NCBI RefSeq assembly: GCF_026151205.1
Contig: NC_087083.1
Coordinates: 14,196,944-14,260,943 of the forward strand
DNA from: Bolinopsis microptera
Lineage: Eukaryota > Ctenophora > Tentaculata > Lobata > Bolinopsidae
Length of the DNA: 64,000 nt
Reading direction: 5' to 3'
Under the pieces are notes generated by a model. It was not told the origin of the DNA. It searched no databases and saw nothing but the letters and a program-made list of their open reading frames with translations. Below are positions 1 to 10,127 of the stretch, one piece after another. The position numbers were made by a program, and so were the translations under genes. The first letter of the stretch is position 1. The number at the start of each line of letters is the position of its first letter.

Positions 1-1351
1 GCTCTGTTACTTGTGGAGATAACCCAGGAGAGAGGATACGGACCCGGGGCTGCTCTACTTGTGAAGATTTCGAGTATGAGAAGGAAGTGTGTTTTGTAAA
101 CTCCACTTGTGATGATAACAGTGGAGCTACTGTTCCTGACAGCCCGGCTGGAGCTAACAACACTGTTATCTTGGTAGCTGTGTTCGCTGTCTTCTTCGTC
201 TTCACTATCTTCATTATTGTGTTTATTGTCTGGTTCTTCGACAAGTCTCAGACTCAGCAGCGATCTCAGTCTCAGCTCTTTAACGAAAGTTATTATTGGT
301 CTCAGCAGAATGTCTCGGGATTCAAGCGGAGAGAACGGTATGGTATATTACTAATATGCATTATATGTAAGGTTATTGTGTTGTTCATCTAATGATTATG
401 CAAAGTTAGGGTGTTACTTGTAATATGTTATGATAACCTAACATAGGTATATCAATAATCAATATTACATACTAAGTTATTTAAGTATTTAGTTCATTAG
501 TTTAAGATCCATCAATACTTTATCACTTCACCGTTTTCAGCTCGATGGATTTGTCGTCAGAGTACAGTGCTGCAAGTGGAAGTGTAAAACAACTCTTCAC
601 CTCCCCTCCCTCCACCCCTTACACCACCGACACTCAACTATCCTCTAAAGGTTCTGAAGAGAGTCTCTTTGGAAGCGGAAAGAGTTTCCACATCCCGAGG
701 ATCCATTACAAAAACCGTGCACGGGTTTTTCCAAAGAAACCTGTAGTTCATATCCCAACTCCTCCCTCGTATCAGGAATCATTGGAGATGCCAACCTTCA
801 GCCCCGATCAGAATACTGGAATAGCACCGGATACTATAACTAATGCTACTACTAATACTATTACTAATTCTGGAATAGCCACGGATACTATTACTAATGA
901 ACCACCGGACCTTGCAAAGTTGAGAGCCAGTATACAGGCAGCCAGGGTAAGAGTCAGAAATCATCCGTCAGTGAAAAGGTTGTTTGTGCCAAACCCTGTT
1001 ACGGGAGGCTCTTACAATCCCAATCAAATACCCTTCGAGATTTCAGAAAAAGAAGAGGAAAACTATTTGGAGGATTCTTGGGATTTTAGACAAAGACAAA
1101 CTGGGTTCAAGAGGCATTTTGGGTTTGCACCAAGTTCAGATTTAAAGGTCGAAGAAGAAGAAGATAACAAAATTGATGAAGTTGCAAGTCAAATAGAGAC
1201 AGAGACAGTTGCAAGTCAAATAGAGACAGAGACAGATGCAAGTCAAATAGAGACAGAGACAGTTGCAAGTCAACTAGAGACATATCTGAAAGTAGAAGAA
1301 GAAGACGGTGGGGGCATAGACAAAAATATGAACGAGAAAAGTGAAAATTGA
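1..1351 (+). CDS. TSR-domain single-pass membrane protein, 3' part (two exons)
   Basis: The window opens inside an exon. Exon 1 (1..337) encodes the end of a thrombospondin type 1 repeat (SVTCGDNPGERIRTRGC, then CSTC and VCFVNSTC) and a short linker. A strong transmembrane helix follows (about 164..240, NNTVILVAVFAVFFVFTIF onward) and then the start of a cytoplasmic tail. The donor is at 338 (GTATGG). The acceptor TTTTCAG ends at 540, and exon 2 (541..1351) joins in phase to give RRER-S-MDLSSEYS. The tail of about 270 residues is Ser/Thr/Pro-rich, has a short NTITN repeat, and near its end four VASQIETET-type repeats in an acidic stretch. The stop is TGA at 1349-1351. The TSR and TM arrangement is that of a type I receptor with an extracellular adhesion or matrix-binding module, but the partner is unknown. 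The 5' part lies outside the window. Confidence 0.8.
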
Positions 1352-1470
1352 AGAGTGTGCAGAGAAATTGATTTTAAATTCTTAGACTTAAAGCTCTTGA
1401 AGAAATAATACGAAACTATAGTGCACCGATTGATCCGAACAGACTGTAAACGTAATGATAAAGTATGAAA

Positions 1471-1476
1471 AATAAA
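1471..1476 (+). other. polyadenylation signal AATAAA of the TSR gene
   Basis: A canonical AATAAA lies 120 bp after the TGA stop, followed by a T-rich stretch. It places the 3' end of the TSR-protein transcript near 1490-1500, close to the convergent end of the minus-strand GPCR gene. Confidence 0.6.
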
Positions 1477-1717
1477 ACTGTGATTTTTTTTATTATATCA
1501 TGACGTATATATAATATCTAAAATAATATCTAAAATATTTGACCTTATCGTTATGATATAATATGTTTTAAATAGTTGTATTTATAGGCAGGTATAATTG
1601 TTTTATTTATAGGCAAACAGTACACTGACCATAAGAGCATAAGGCAGTATAAGCAAGTATGTATAATGTATATACATGTACTATATATAATGTATAATGT
1701 ATATACAATGTACTGAC

Positions 1718-4231
1718 CATTGTTGTTAAGTGCAGTTAGACCTCTTGTTCTTCGTACTGCGTTGATAGCAATGTATAAAAGCAATGTGTATACACCTGAA
1801 AATGGAGATTAACAGATCTGTAAATCAGAAATTGTTGACGCGAGTCATAAAAATGCACCAGTACGACAAGTAACATAACTACTGCAGATAGTTGATATAT
1901 AGCTGACCTATAATGGTGCCCATAGGAACCACAATAAACACAAGAGCGTACACCATAACAGGGAGCATGTTGTCACTTATCATGGAGGCTAGACACACTG
2001 CTCTATCAGCATCGTAGTGCATCGGGGATATTCCTGGGAGGGAAACAAGTTAATAATAGGACAGTAGTGCATCGGGGATATTCCTGGGAGGGAAACAAGT
2101 TAATAATAGGACAGGTTTATGTGCATCGGGGAGATCCCTGGGAGAGAAACAAGTTAATAATAGTTGTGCATCGGGGATATCCCTGGGTGGGAAACAAGTT
2201 AATAGTAGTAGTGCATCGGGGATATTCCTGGGGGGGAAACAAGTTAATAATAGGACAGGTTTATATTATATATATATATAATATATCATCATGATATTTT
2301 ATCATGATATTTTATATATTTGATATATCATCATATTTGATATATCATCATGATATTTTATAAAAATGCGGTAAGGTTTTACATGTAAATAAATCCATTG
2401 ATATCGAAGTATATTTATGTATTATATCATTTGTATATTCATAAATAGGGGTGATCTAAACAAATGTTGGTCACCTAAGTAGCAGGTAAGTTGAGGAACA
2501 GTTGCCACTGTCCAGACACAGATTGATATCAGCCGGGCTGTTCTTCTCGTTATCTTTTTCCTGGGATTGTAATCGTGTTTTACCAGTGTTAAACTGTAAT
2601 CTACTAACCTTGTATAACTTTCTTACAACTATATTCCTTTTATTTCCCATTGAAATTCAAGACACAAAATAGAAATAGAATAGAAACAAAAACAAGGTAT
2701 ATTTGATAACGATTAACTGTTCTACTAACGAGAAGGGGTATTTGATAACGATTAACTGTTCTACTAACGAGAAGGGGTATTTGATAACGATTAACTGTTC
2801 TACTAACGAGAAGGGGTATTTGATAACGATTAACTGTTCTACTAACGAGAAGGGGTATTTGATAACGATTAACTGTTCTACTAACGAGAAGGGGTATTTG
2901 ATAAGGATTAACTGTTCTACTAACGAGAAGGGGTATTTGATAACGATTAACTGTTCTACTAACGAGAAGGGGTATTTGATAACGATTAACTGTTCTACTA
3001 ACGAGAAGGGGTATTTGATAAAGATTAACTGTTCTACTAACGAGAAGGGGTATTTGATAACGATTAACTGTTCTACTAACGAGAAGGGGTATTTGATAAC
3101 GATTAACTGTTCTACTAACGAGAAGGGGTATTTGATAACGATTAACTGTTCTACTAACGAGAAGGGGTATTTGATAACGATTAACTGTTCTACTAACGAG
3201 AAGGGGTATTTGATAACGATTAACTGTTCTACTAACGAGAAGGGGTATTTGATAACGATTAACTGTTCTACTAACGAGAAGGTATATTTGATAACGATTA
3301 ACTGTTCTACTAACGAGAAGGGGTATTTGATAACGATTAACTGTTCTACTAACGAGAAGGGGTATTTGATAACAAACGCCCTGTGTACTCCAATCCACAT
3401 CATGAAGAGAATGGAGACAATTCGGAGATAAGACACAGCAAATCCCACTATCCAGCACATGTTGATACCCATCACCCACCTGGGGGCAGCGGAGTGTTAG
3501 AAATGAGGAGGTGAGATTTAAATTAATAAATTCTGTTTTCCTAACTATATTTATTCAGGACGTTACAGAAGGAATTAATTTAATGTAGTCTGAGGAGTCC
3601 TCACTATCCTCACGCCCAAAAATGGAGTTTCTCTTGTCGCTAATATGATGATAAACTTGAGATATGTAGGAAAATTAAGTTATATTATTGATAAAGTAAA
3701 TTAGTCACGTGTTGAAAGCAGCTGAAATAGCGGTAGAAGGAAAGGTGATGAGGCAGAGGAGGAAGTCAGAGAGGGAGAGGTTAGTGAGGAAGCACATCAT
3801 GGCCCTCTCCAGCCCGCTCCACCGTCGTATTTTAATTATAGAAACCAGCACCAGGGCATTTCCTGAGGATAAGACAGCGTCATGTACACGTGCATACACA
3901 ATTAGACTGAACTTATAGAAACATTATACTGATATAATACTAGATGCAAATTATTTGTTAACTGCGACAATAAGAGCAAAGAGCAGAGAACCATTACTGA
4001 ATTTAATGATATAACATAATATATAATAAATACATTCGGTCAATAAGTTCATGGTCCTATGAATTTAGAACAAGTTTGTTTCTGCTTACCAAAAATGCCC
4101 ACAATTGTGTAGCACGTAAAAACCAGGGAGAGGACTATTTGTTCTGCTTTAACCCTATTACTAATGTCGTCCAGAGACCTGTTCATGAACTCCCATATAC
4201 TGACAGTCTCGTTGTTCTCCAGTGTTATCAT
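1718..4231 (-). CDS. class A (rhodopsin-like) GPCR, exons 1-6 (N terminus to ICL3)
   Basis: Six exons join in phase on the minus strand: 4231..4090, 3862..3709, 3479..3354, 2560..2475, 2033..1908 and 1795..1718. They encode a short N terminus (MITLENNETVSIWEF, with an N-glycosylation site) and TM1 with the GN motif (GIFG/NALVLVSIIK, split by intron 1). TM2 has LSLSDFLL, and ECL1 has a Trp before the TM3 cysteine (WVMGINMCWIV). TM3 ends in GVHRAFVIKYPFS where family members have DRYxxIxxPFS. TM4 is RLISICVWTVATVPQL, ECL2 carries its Cys (DADRAVCLAS), and TM5 and the start of ICL3 follow (IAINAVRRTRG). The acidic residue of DRY is absent. No TM6-TM7 exon could be found in 1..1717, so the gene is either continued beyond the window or truncated. 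The ligand is unknown. Introns 3 and 4 carry tandem arrays of their own splice sites. An AG precedes the first coding exon, so a 5' UTR exon probably exists. Confidence 0.8.
2016..2270 (-). repeat. minisatellite made of the GPCR exon 5 splice acceptor (5 copies)
   Basis: There are five copies of a 45-53 bp unit. On the minus strand each contains a pyrimidine tract, CCCAG and the first ~17 bases of exon 5 (GAATATCCCCGATGCAC). The copy that runs into the coding sequence is the one at 2016-2065. The other four lie upstream in intron 4 and carry intact AG acceptors. Confidence 0.85.
2700..3375 (-). repeat. 39-bp minisatellite made of the GPCR exon 3 splice donor (~17 copies)
   Basis: About 17 nearly identical 39-bp units. 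Read on the minus strand, each is 20 bases of exon 3 end (TATCAAATACCCCTTCTC) followed by the donor GTTAGT and 13 more intron bases. The coding exon ends in the first unit (donor at 3353/3352). Because 39 is 13 codons and no unit contains a stop in this frame, the whole array is open and would encode repeated VIKYPFSLVEQLI. Divergence is only one or two substitutions per unit, so expansion is recent or homogenised. Confidence 0.95.
3545..3665. repeat. dispersed repeat in GPCR intron 2
   Basis: About 110 bp around the motifs TTACAGAAG, AATTAATTT, TAGTCTGAGGAGTCCT and GGAGTTTCTCTT recur with point differences at 37985-38085, upstream of the small gene at 38.2 kb. The match identifies a dispersed element, but I saw no terminal inverted repeat. 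Confidence 0.6.
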
Positions 4232-4850
4232 ACTGCTATGCTGGGGTAGAAAAAGTAGCATTTATTTCTACAAAATACCAATAGAGCGACAGAGACCAAA
4301 TAAATATAAAGTTTCACAATCACTAAAGTTTGACGAGCCCTAACGTTCGACTATGTTGAACTAGAGTAGGAATCTAGTTCGACAATTGACATGTACTAAA
4401 GTTTGACAACTGAGAGCCACGATTAAGGTGCAACTATGAGCAGGTCACTGAATTATTCAGGTTTCTCAAATTACCTACCTCAATGGGTCTATAACACCCA
4501 CCTGTGAGCACATGAGGCCCTAATCAGTTAATGGTCGTTTGTCCAATGTCCGCTATATAATATATACTGTATATAAAGATTGACTCTTCTAACAATAGTC
4601 CTGCAACTTATGTATATTCAGCGCGGCTTGTACAGTAGCGGTATAATGACAGTGCCATCTAGGTAACTGTCATTATAACTAAACACATTTTATTTAACAA
4701 TTATCTTAACAAATGTTAATCATACTATTTATTCAATAATTCAATTCGACATTATTAACTTTGCAAAGCAATTAACTCATTGGATTAAGTGCTATTGTTG
4801 ATGTAATGCTTGGCAGCACATGAAATGACATATGAAGGCGATTGCCTATA

Positions 4851-5233
4851 TCGGACGTTATATGACCGGACATTGCAGCGTAAACAGAAAGATTTTGAAC
4901 GGACATTAAAATGAACGCTCGAAGGTATTCAAAACCATTTAAAATCCTAATTTTTAATCTTCGTAGCAGATAATATTTCAATCGATTTTTAATACAGTAA
5001 GCAAGAAAAGCGGTTGTTAAGTAGTAAGAATGTTGGTATAATTTAGTCCGATGATAGAAATTTGAATTTACTGAGATTAAAAAGCGGTCAAATCCTGGGG
5101 CTGGACAATAAGTTCGTAGTGGAATACTTTTGAGTTGGACGGACATTAAACGGACAAACTTTATTTGAACGGATATCAAAATAAATGCTAGGGACTCCAG
5201 CGTCCAATTAATGTCCGTTCAAATAAGGTCCGA
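4851..5233. mobile_element. MITE with ~24-bp terminal inverted repeats and TA target duplication
   Basis: The left end, TCGGACGTTATATGACCGG, and the reverse complement of the right end, TCGGACCTTATTTGAACGG, match with three differences over about 24 bp. Both ends are flanked by TA, as expected for Tc1/mariner-type insertion. The interior holds further copies of an ACGGACATTAAA motif. A shorter relative with the same ends lies at about 13405-13535. No transposase is present. Confidence 0.7.
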
Positions 5234-5273
5234 TAAGGAAGCTACAATAATTGAGAATAGGATGATTCATTTG

Positions 5274-5780
5274 ACCAAAACCCATAATCATGGGTACTGG
5301 GTAGAGTGGACCGCTGCCAGTGTCTCTCTTTCCCAAACAAAAGGAAATGATATTAATTTGATTGACCGTTCTCAAATGCAAAATGATACCGAGAATGAAA
5401 TCGGTCGCTCGCTTTTCCCATTCATTCACGGCTTACGAATTGTAATAAGTTTCGATTGATTAGGTACATCAATCAGATGCTGTAAAAATCTCTTTGGGTT
5501 GCGTTCGGGTCGATACCTAGTATTTCGGGGTAAGGGTAGTAGTTATTACTTATTGAGTTAGCTGAAGTTTATTGAATCTTTATTGCCGAGTACAGCTGCC
5601 TTTGGGTAGTTCTTCTTAATCTATTACAATTGTAAATGAATGGGAAAAGCGAGCGACCGATTTCATTCTCGGTATCATTTTGCATTTGAGAACGGTCAAT
5701 CAAATTAATATCATTTCCTTTTGTTTGGGAAAGAGAGACACTGACAGCGGTCCACTCTACCCATGATTATGGGTTTTGGT
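5274..5780. repeat. foldback: ~150-bp near-perfect inverted repeat
   Basis: The left arm (5274-5426) and right arm (5635-5780) are inverted copies at well over 90% identity, separated by about 210 bp. The main difference is a 7-base insertion in the left arm (TACTGGG). A diverged copy of one arm occurs at 23220-23345, followed there by the same flank (CACGAATGAG, CACCTTTCGCACGTGC) that lies at 6030-6065 here. This is therefore a dispersed element that has been duplicated head-to-head. Confidence 0.85.
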
Positions 5781-5799
5781 AAAATATCATCTCTTTTTG

Positions 5800-6810
5800 A
5801 TTATAATGTCAGGGTACTTTATAAAGTCGAATTATAAACTGATATCTTCATTAATAAGGAGGAAGTTTCAACGATTTCGAAATCTATCCTTTAAAAACAT
5901 TTCCTTGTGTTTAGGGAAGCATATCGGTCGATCACTGACTGAATATGCCACTTAATACTCATTCAAGTTGGCATTAAATTCATATATAATGACATTAAAC
6001 TGTCGTGGCAAAGCAGAATTTGTTGGAAATCACGAATGAGCAAAATTCTCACCTTTCGCACGTGCAAACTTGGAGCAGACGTTGCGTGCGCATCCAATAT
6101 TGAATCGCCGTAAATTTTTGCATGTAATTGTTTTATATATAGCTTGATAAGCATGCAAAGTTTCAAAGTATTTTAAGAAGAACTGTAATCACAACGGCAC
6201 TCTAAAGTTGACAGAAAATGACGAAAACAGCAATTTTCAGTGATTTTAGCGATTTTCTATCAATTTGGGCGTGTCCCAACGTGTGCAACTTTTCGATTTT
6301 CAACTTTAAAACTAGCCTATAACACAATTTATACCTATAGGAAGCAGAACTGAGCTCCACAACCCAAGGCATGGCCCAACACCAGAGAATACTAAATCGC
6401 AAAATTGACGTTTTTATAAAATAATTCTTCAAAAAAGCACAAACTTCAATGACGAATATCTTTATGAAGGAGCAAGCTAGAAAAACTTTCCGGTAGATTT
6501 TCAGAATGCTTGAACAATTATCTAAGGTAAAAATTTCCTCAGATTTTGAATAAAATTACTTCTTAATGGTTTAAAATTAATTTTAAAAGTTATTACTTTG
6601 TCAAAAATCAAGTTTTAAAAACGGTTAACTTGATGACGTCATCAAGGGGTGTTTATGACGTCATATAATTTTTTTATACAATGTAAACTAAAGTATAAAC
6701 AATTATTTGCAAGACCTGTGGTCGGAAATGGCTGTATCTTTTATACTTTTGAATCTATGGACAATTAAATACAGGCTACAATTGACTGGCAAAGCGTCTA
6801 TCCCTGAATA
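5800..6810. other. AT-rich intergenic stretch
   Basis: No coding signal was seen. 6025-6105 resembles 23337-23420 (part of the dispersed element described for the foldback). Near 6775-6805 there is a motif, GGCTACAATTGACTGGCAAAGCGTCTATC, that recurs at 28683-28715 next to the other copy of the 550-bp family. Confidence 0.5.
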
Positions 6811-6814
6811 TATG

Positions 6815-8455
6815 TATATATCACGACAATCTATCGTAAAACAGGGGTTCTAGAAAACCCACTTCCCGATGCTCCTGAAACCTGAAACTTTTTTTGCAGT
6901 CGATTTGGTCAACGTCTAGACGCCCTGAAAAATTTCAGATCTCTAACTCAATTTTAACATGGTTTTTAAGGCACCTGAATATGGCGATTTTGGGTTTTTT
7001 ACCGAATTTCGTATAACAGTGCTGGCGAGTATTTTTACTATTTTATGCAAATTTCTTAAAAATCTCAACATAACTATTTTTATTCCTGTCATCTTTGACA
7101 TCAAATTAGAATGTTTTGAACTAAAAATAAATCTGCTGAACGACTTCCGATGAGTCTTAATGCCTGAAAAACTCCTGCCGGAGGCGGCGGCCTTCGGCCG
7201 CCGCCTCCGGCCGGAGTGCACGCTTCGCGTGCACGAAAGAGGCTTCCGACGAGTACCAAAGGGGTTATAATAGTAAAGGGGGTATAATAGTAAAGGGGGT
7301 ACAATAGTAAAGGGGGTACATAGTATACCCCCAATAAAGACACCGCTCGTGCTTGCCAGCACTGTGATATCACGACAATCTGTCGTAAAACAGGGGTTCT
7401 AGAAAACCCACTTCCCGATGTTTCTGAAACCTGAAACTTTTTTTGCAGTCGATTTGGTCAACGTCTAGACGCCCTTCAAAGTTTCAGATCTCTAACTCAA
7501 TTTTAACATGGTTTTTAAGGCACCTGAATATGGCGATTTTGGGTTTTTTACCGAATTTCGTATAACAGTGCTGGCGAGTATTTTTACTATTTTATGCAAA
7601 TTTCTTAAAAATCTCAACATAACTATTTTTATTCCTGTCATCTTTGACATCAAATTAGAATGTTTTGAACTAAAAATAAATCTGCTGAACGACTTCCGAT
7701 GAGTCTTAATGCCTGAAAAACTCCTGCCGGAGGCGGCGGCCTTCGGCCGCCGCCTCCGGCCGCCGCCTCCGGCCGGAGTGCACGCTTCGCGTGCACGAAA
7801 GAGGCTTCCGACGAGTACCAAAGGGGTTATAATAGTAAAGGGGGTATAATAGTAAAGGGGGTACAATAGTAAAGGGGGTACATAGTATACCCCCAATAAA
7901 GACACCGCTCGTGCTTGCCAGCACTGTGATATCACGACAATCTGTCGTAAAACAGGGGTTCTAGAAAACCCACTTCCCGATGTTTCTGAAACCTGAAACT
8001 TTTTTTGCAGTCGATTTGGTCAACGTCTAGACGCCCTTCAAAGTTTCAGATCTCTAACTCAATTTTAACATGGTTTTTAAGGCACCTGAATATGGCGATT
8101 TTGGGTTTTTTACCGAATTTCGTATAATAGTGCTGGCGAGTATTTTATGCAAATTTCTTAAAAATCTCAACATAACTATTTTTTATTCCTGTCATCTTTG
8201 ACATCAAATTAGAATGTTTTGAACTAAAAATAAATCTGCTGAACGACTTCCGATGAGTCTTAATGCCTGAAAAACTCCTGCCGGAGGCGGCGGCCTTCGG
8301 CCGCCGCCTCCGGCCGGAGTGCACGCTTCGCGTGCACGAAAGAGGCTTGTAACGTGTACCAAAGGGGGTATAATAGTAAAGGGGGTATAATAGTAAAGGG
8401 CGTACATAGTATACCCACAATAAATGCACCGGTCGTGCTTGCTAATACATCATAT
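6815..8455. repeat. three tandem ~550-bp units with GC-rich TTCG hairpins
   Basis: Units begin near 6815, 7370 and 7929. The third is slightly shorter and diverges at its end. Each holds a near-identical AT-rich core, then two GC-rich perfect hairpins. The first has GGCGGCC-TTCG-GGCCGCC geometry, and the second is GTGCACGC-TTC-GCGTGCAC. Next comes a short array of AAAGGGGGTATAATAGT and a CGTGCTTGCCAGCACTGTG boundary. In unit 2 the first hairpin has an extra GGCCGCCGCCTCC block. A diverged relative at 28728-29092 is bounded by inverted repeats built from the same boundary sequence, so the family looks like a mobile element that has also amplified in tandem. Short reading frames here are by-products of the repeat. 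Confidence 0.85.
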
Positions 8456-8459
8456 TATC

Positions 8460-10125
8460 AACCAACCAATTATCATCTGGAGTCTAATTCTATGAAGTAC
8501 TTTTATACTCCAAAACTTCTATTTTAAATTCCATTACATTTTGTTAGTAAATACAGCGGATTGATGGGAACTAAAATAACACCAGTCTTTAAAACGACTC
8601 ACTAAATAATTTCCTCGTAACATGTGAATTGTTGGACAATTATATCCTCTGAACAGGTGTATTTAGGAGATGGTGGACAATACAAGAACCAGCACTTCCT
8701 CCCCACACGGTCCCTATATATCTTATATACAGGTTTACAGGGTGTAAGGTTAGGATTCACATGGTCTCCTGTTTCTGCGTGTAATGGGTTACTGGGTAGA
8801 ACATTCTTTCTGTTTAATTTTAGATACCTTGTGAGCTGTCTGGCTTTTTGAGCGGTTTATTTAACATAGAAACAAGGATTAGATTCTGTTGCTAGGGATG
8901 GTAACTATAAGATTGTATCCGGTTCTGGTGACGACGATAATTATAGTAATTATAGTAATAGTTTGATATCATTACGCAGATAAAGATAGTTCTAACTTTT
9001 AAATTCTTGATCGAAATAAATATTCTGCCGATTAAGAAATTAAGGATAAACTTCAAAGTAAAAAAAACAATATCAAACGTTTGAAAGAAACACTGATATT
9101 CTGTCAAAGAAGTTTGTTTGCATTTTTCCACCAAAATGTAAAGGTCAAACTTAACGTCGACTTTGACAGATATTTTAATAAACATTTTCATCAAGCGTTT
9201 TAAATCTATTATTGTTGGTATACTGTCCATAATTTAATATTGTTGATTGACTTGGGTATCATGATTCAAAAAATCGCACAGGGGTCGAAGGGAAGCAACT
9301 AAATACAAACTGATTCGCATTCAACACTGCGAGATACCATTAGCCACAGAATCTCATCCGTATCATTAGCAAGATTAATAAACACTACTACTACACTACT
9401 ACTACGCTAGATTAATAAACACTACTACACTACTACTATGCTACTACTACACTACTACTACGCTACTACTAGGATAGCTAATTTATTTGATAGTTCACTC
9501 AATTCGGCTTTGTGTGTAATGGTAGCCCGCAGTAGGGATTAATATCGTTAATCCAAGATTGAGGCCGTTCAAGCACCTATAAACTGCTTCATTTTTATTG
9601 TTTAATTAGGATCATCTCGTTAGTTCTCTTAGACGCACATGTATCTACATCATTATAAGTATAACTGTATTGAGGTACCTAGTGAGCACTGAACAGTTTT
9701 ATCATATAACGGATTGAACCAACTCCATATTTAGATATTTCAAGGAGTCCATGGCAGAGTTTTTTACACAATTATTTGTACATTCAATTTGAAATAGTGC
9801 ATAAATATTCCCTTTTGAATTCTAACGACTTGGAAATGATGCTTTACTTAGATAATATGAACTGCATGATTTAACTCTACATATTCCTCATTCCCTCCTT
9901 CTCCTCCTTCTCCTCCTTCTCCTCCTTCTCCTCCTATAACTATCAACTATAAGGAAGAGTTGTAACAATTGTATCATACTTCCTCAGTCATGGGAAAGTC
10001 ATCATTCTATTGAAGAAACTTAAAGTTGCAGGGTTTATCGTTATTTTCTTTTGCTCAAGTTTGTGATATGGAAGCTAAAATATAATACTAGAAACCCGTA
10101 CTCTCAGCAGACCTTATTTATGTTG
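8460..10125. other. intergenic DNA with two microsatellites
   Basis: No supportable gene. 9378-9472 is a CTACTA/ACTACTACG microsatellite and 9897-9935 is a CTCCTTCTC microsatellite. A splice-like segment at 8660-8730 (AG acceptor and GT donor around an open stretch) was not convincing enough to call an exon. Confidence 0.5.
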
Positions 10126-10127
10126 AA

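Noticed and set aside
1883-1908. Alternative donor at 1882 extending GPCR exon 5 to QLYINYLQ
   Set aside because: The donor at 1907 joins exon 6 in phase and gives a proper TM5-ICL3 sequence. The extended form runs into a stop in the next exon.
2700-3375. CRISPR-like array (regular 39-bp units)
   Set aside because: There are no unique spacers between repeats, and the context is a eukaryotic intron.
2657-3479. Long reading frames of NCSTNEKGYLI or PLLVSRTVNRYQI repeats across the 39-bp array
   Set aside because: They are readings of the minisatellite in other frames or on the other strand. Only the exon 3 tail frame on the minus strand is tied to a gene.
6943-8429. Frames repeated three times in the 550-bp units (MVFKAPEYGDFGFF and others)
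   Set aside because: Short, lie in a tandem repeat crossing its hairpins, and show no coding-type conservation between units.
8660-8731. Possible plus-strand exon VYLGDGGQYKNQHFL
   Set aside because: Short, isolated, no partner exons in phase and no recognisable domain.
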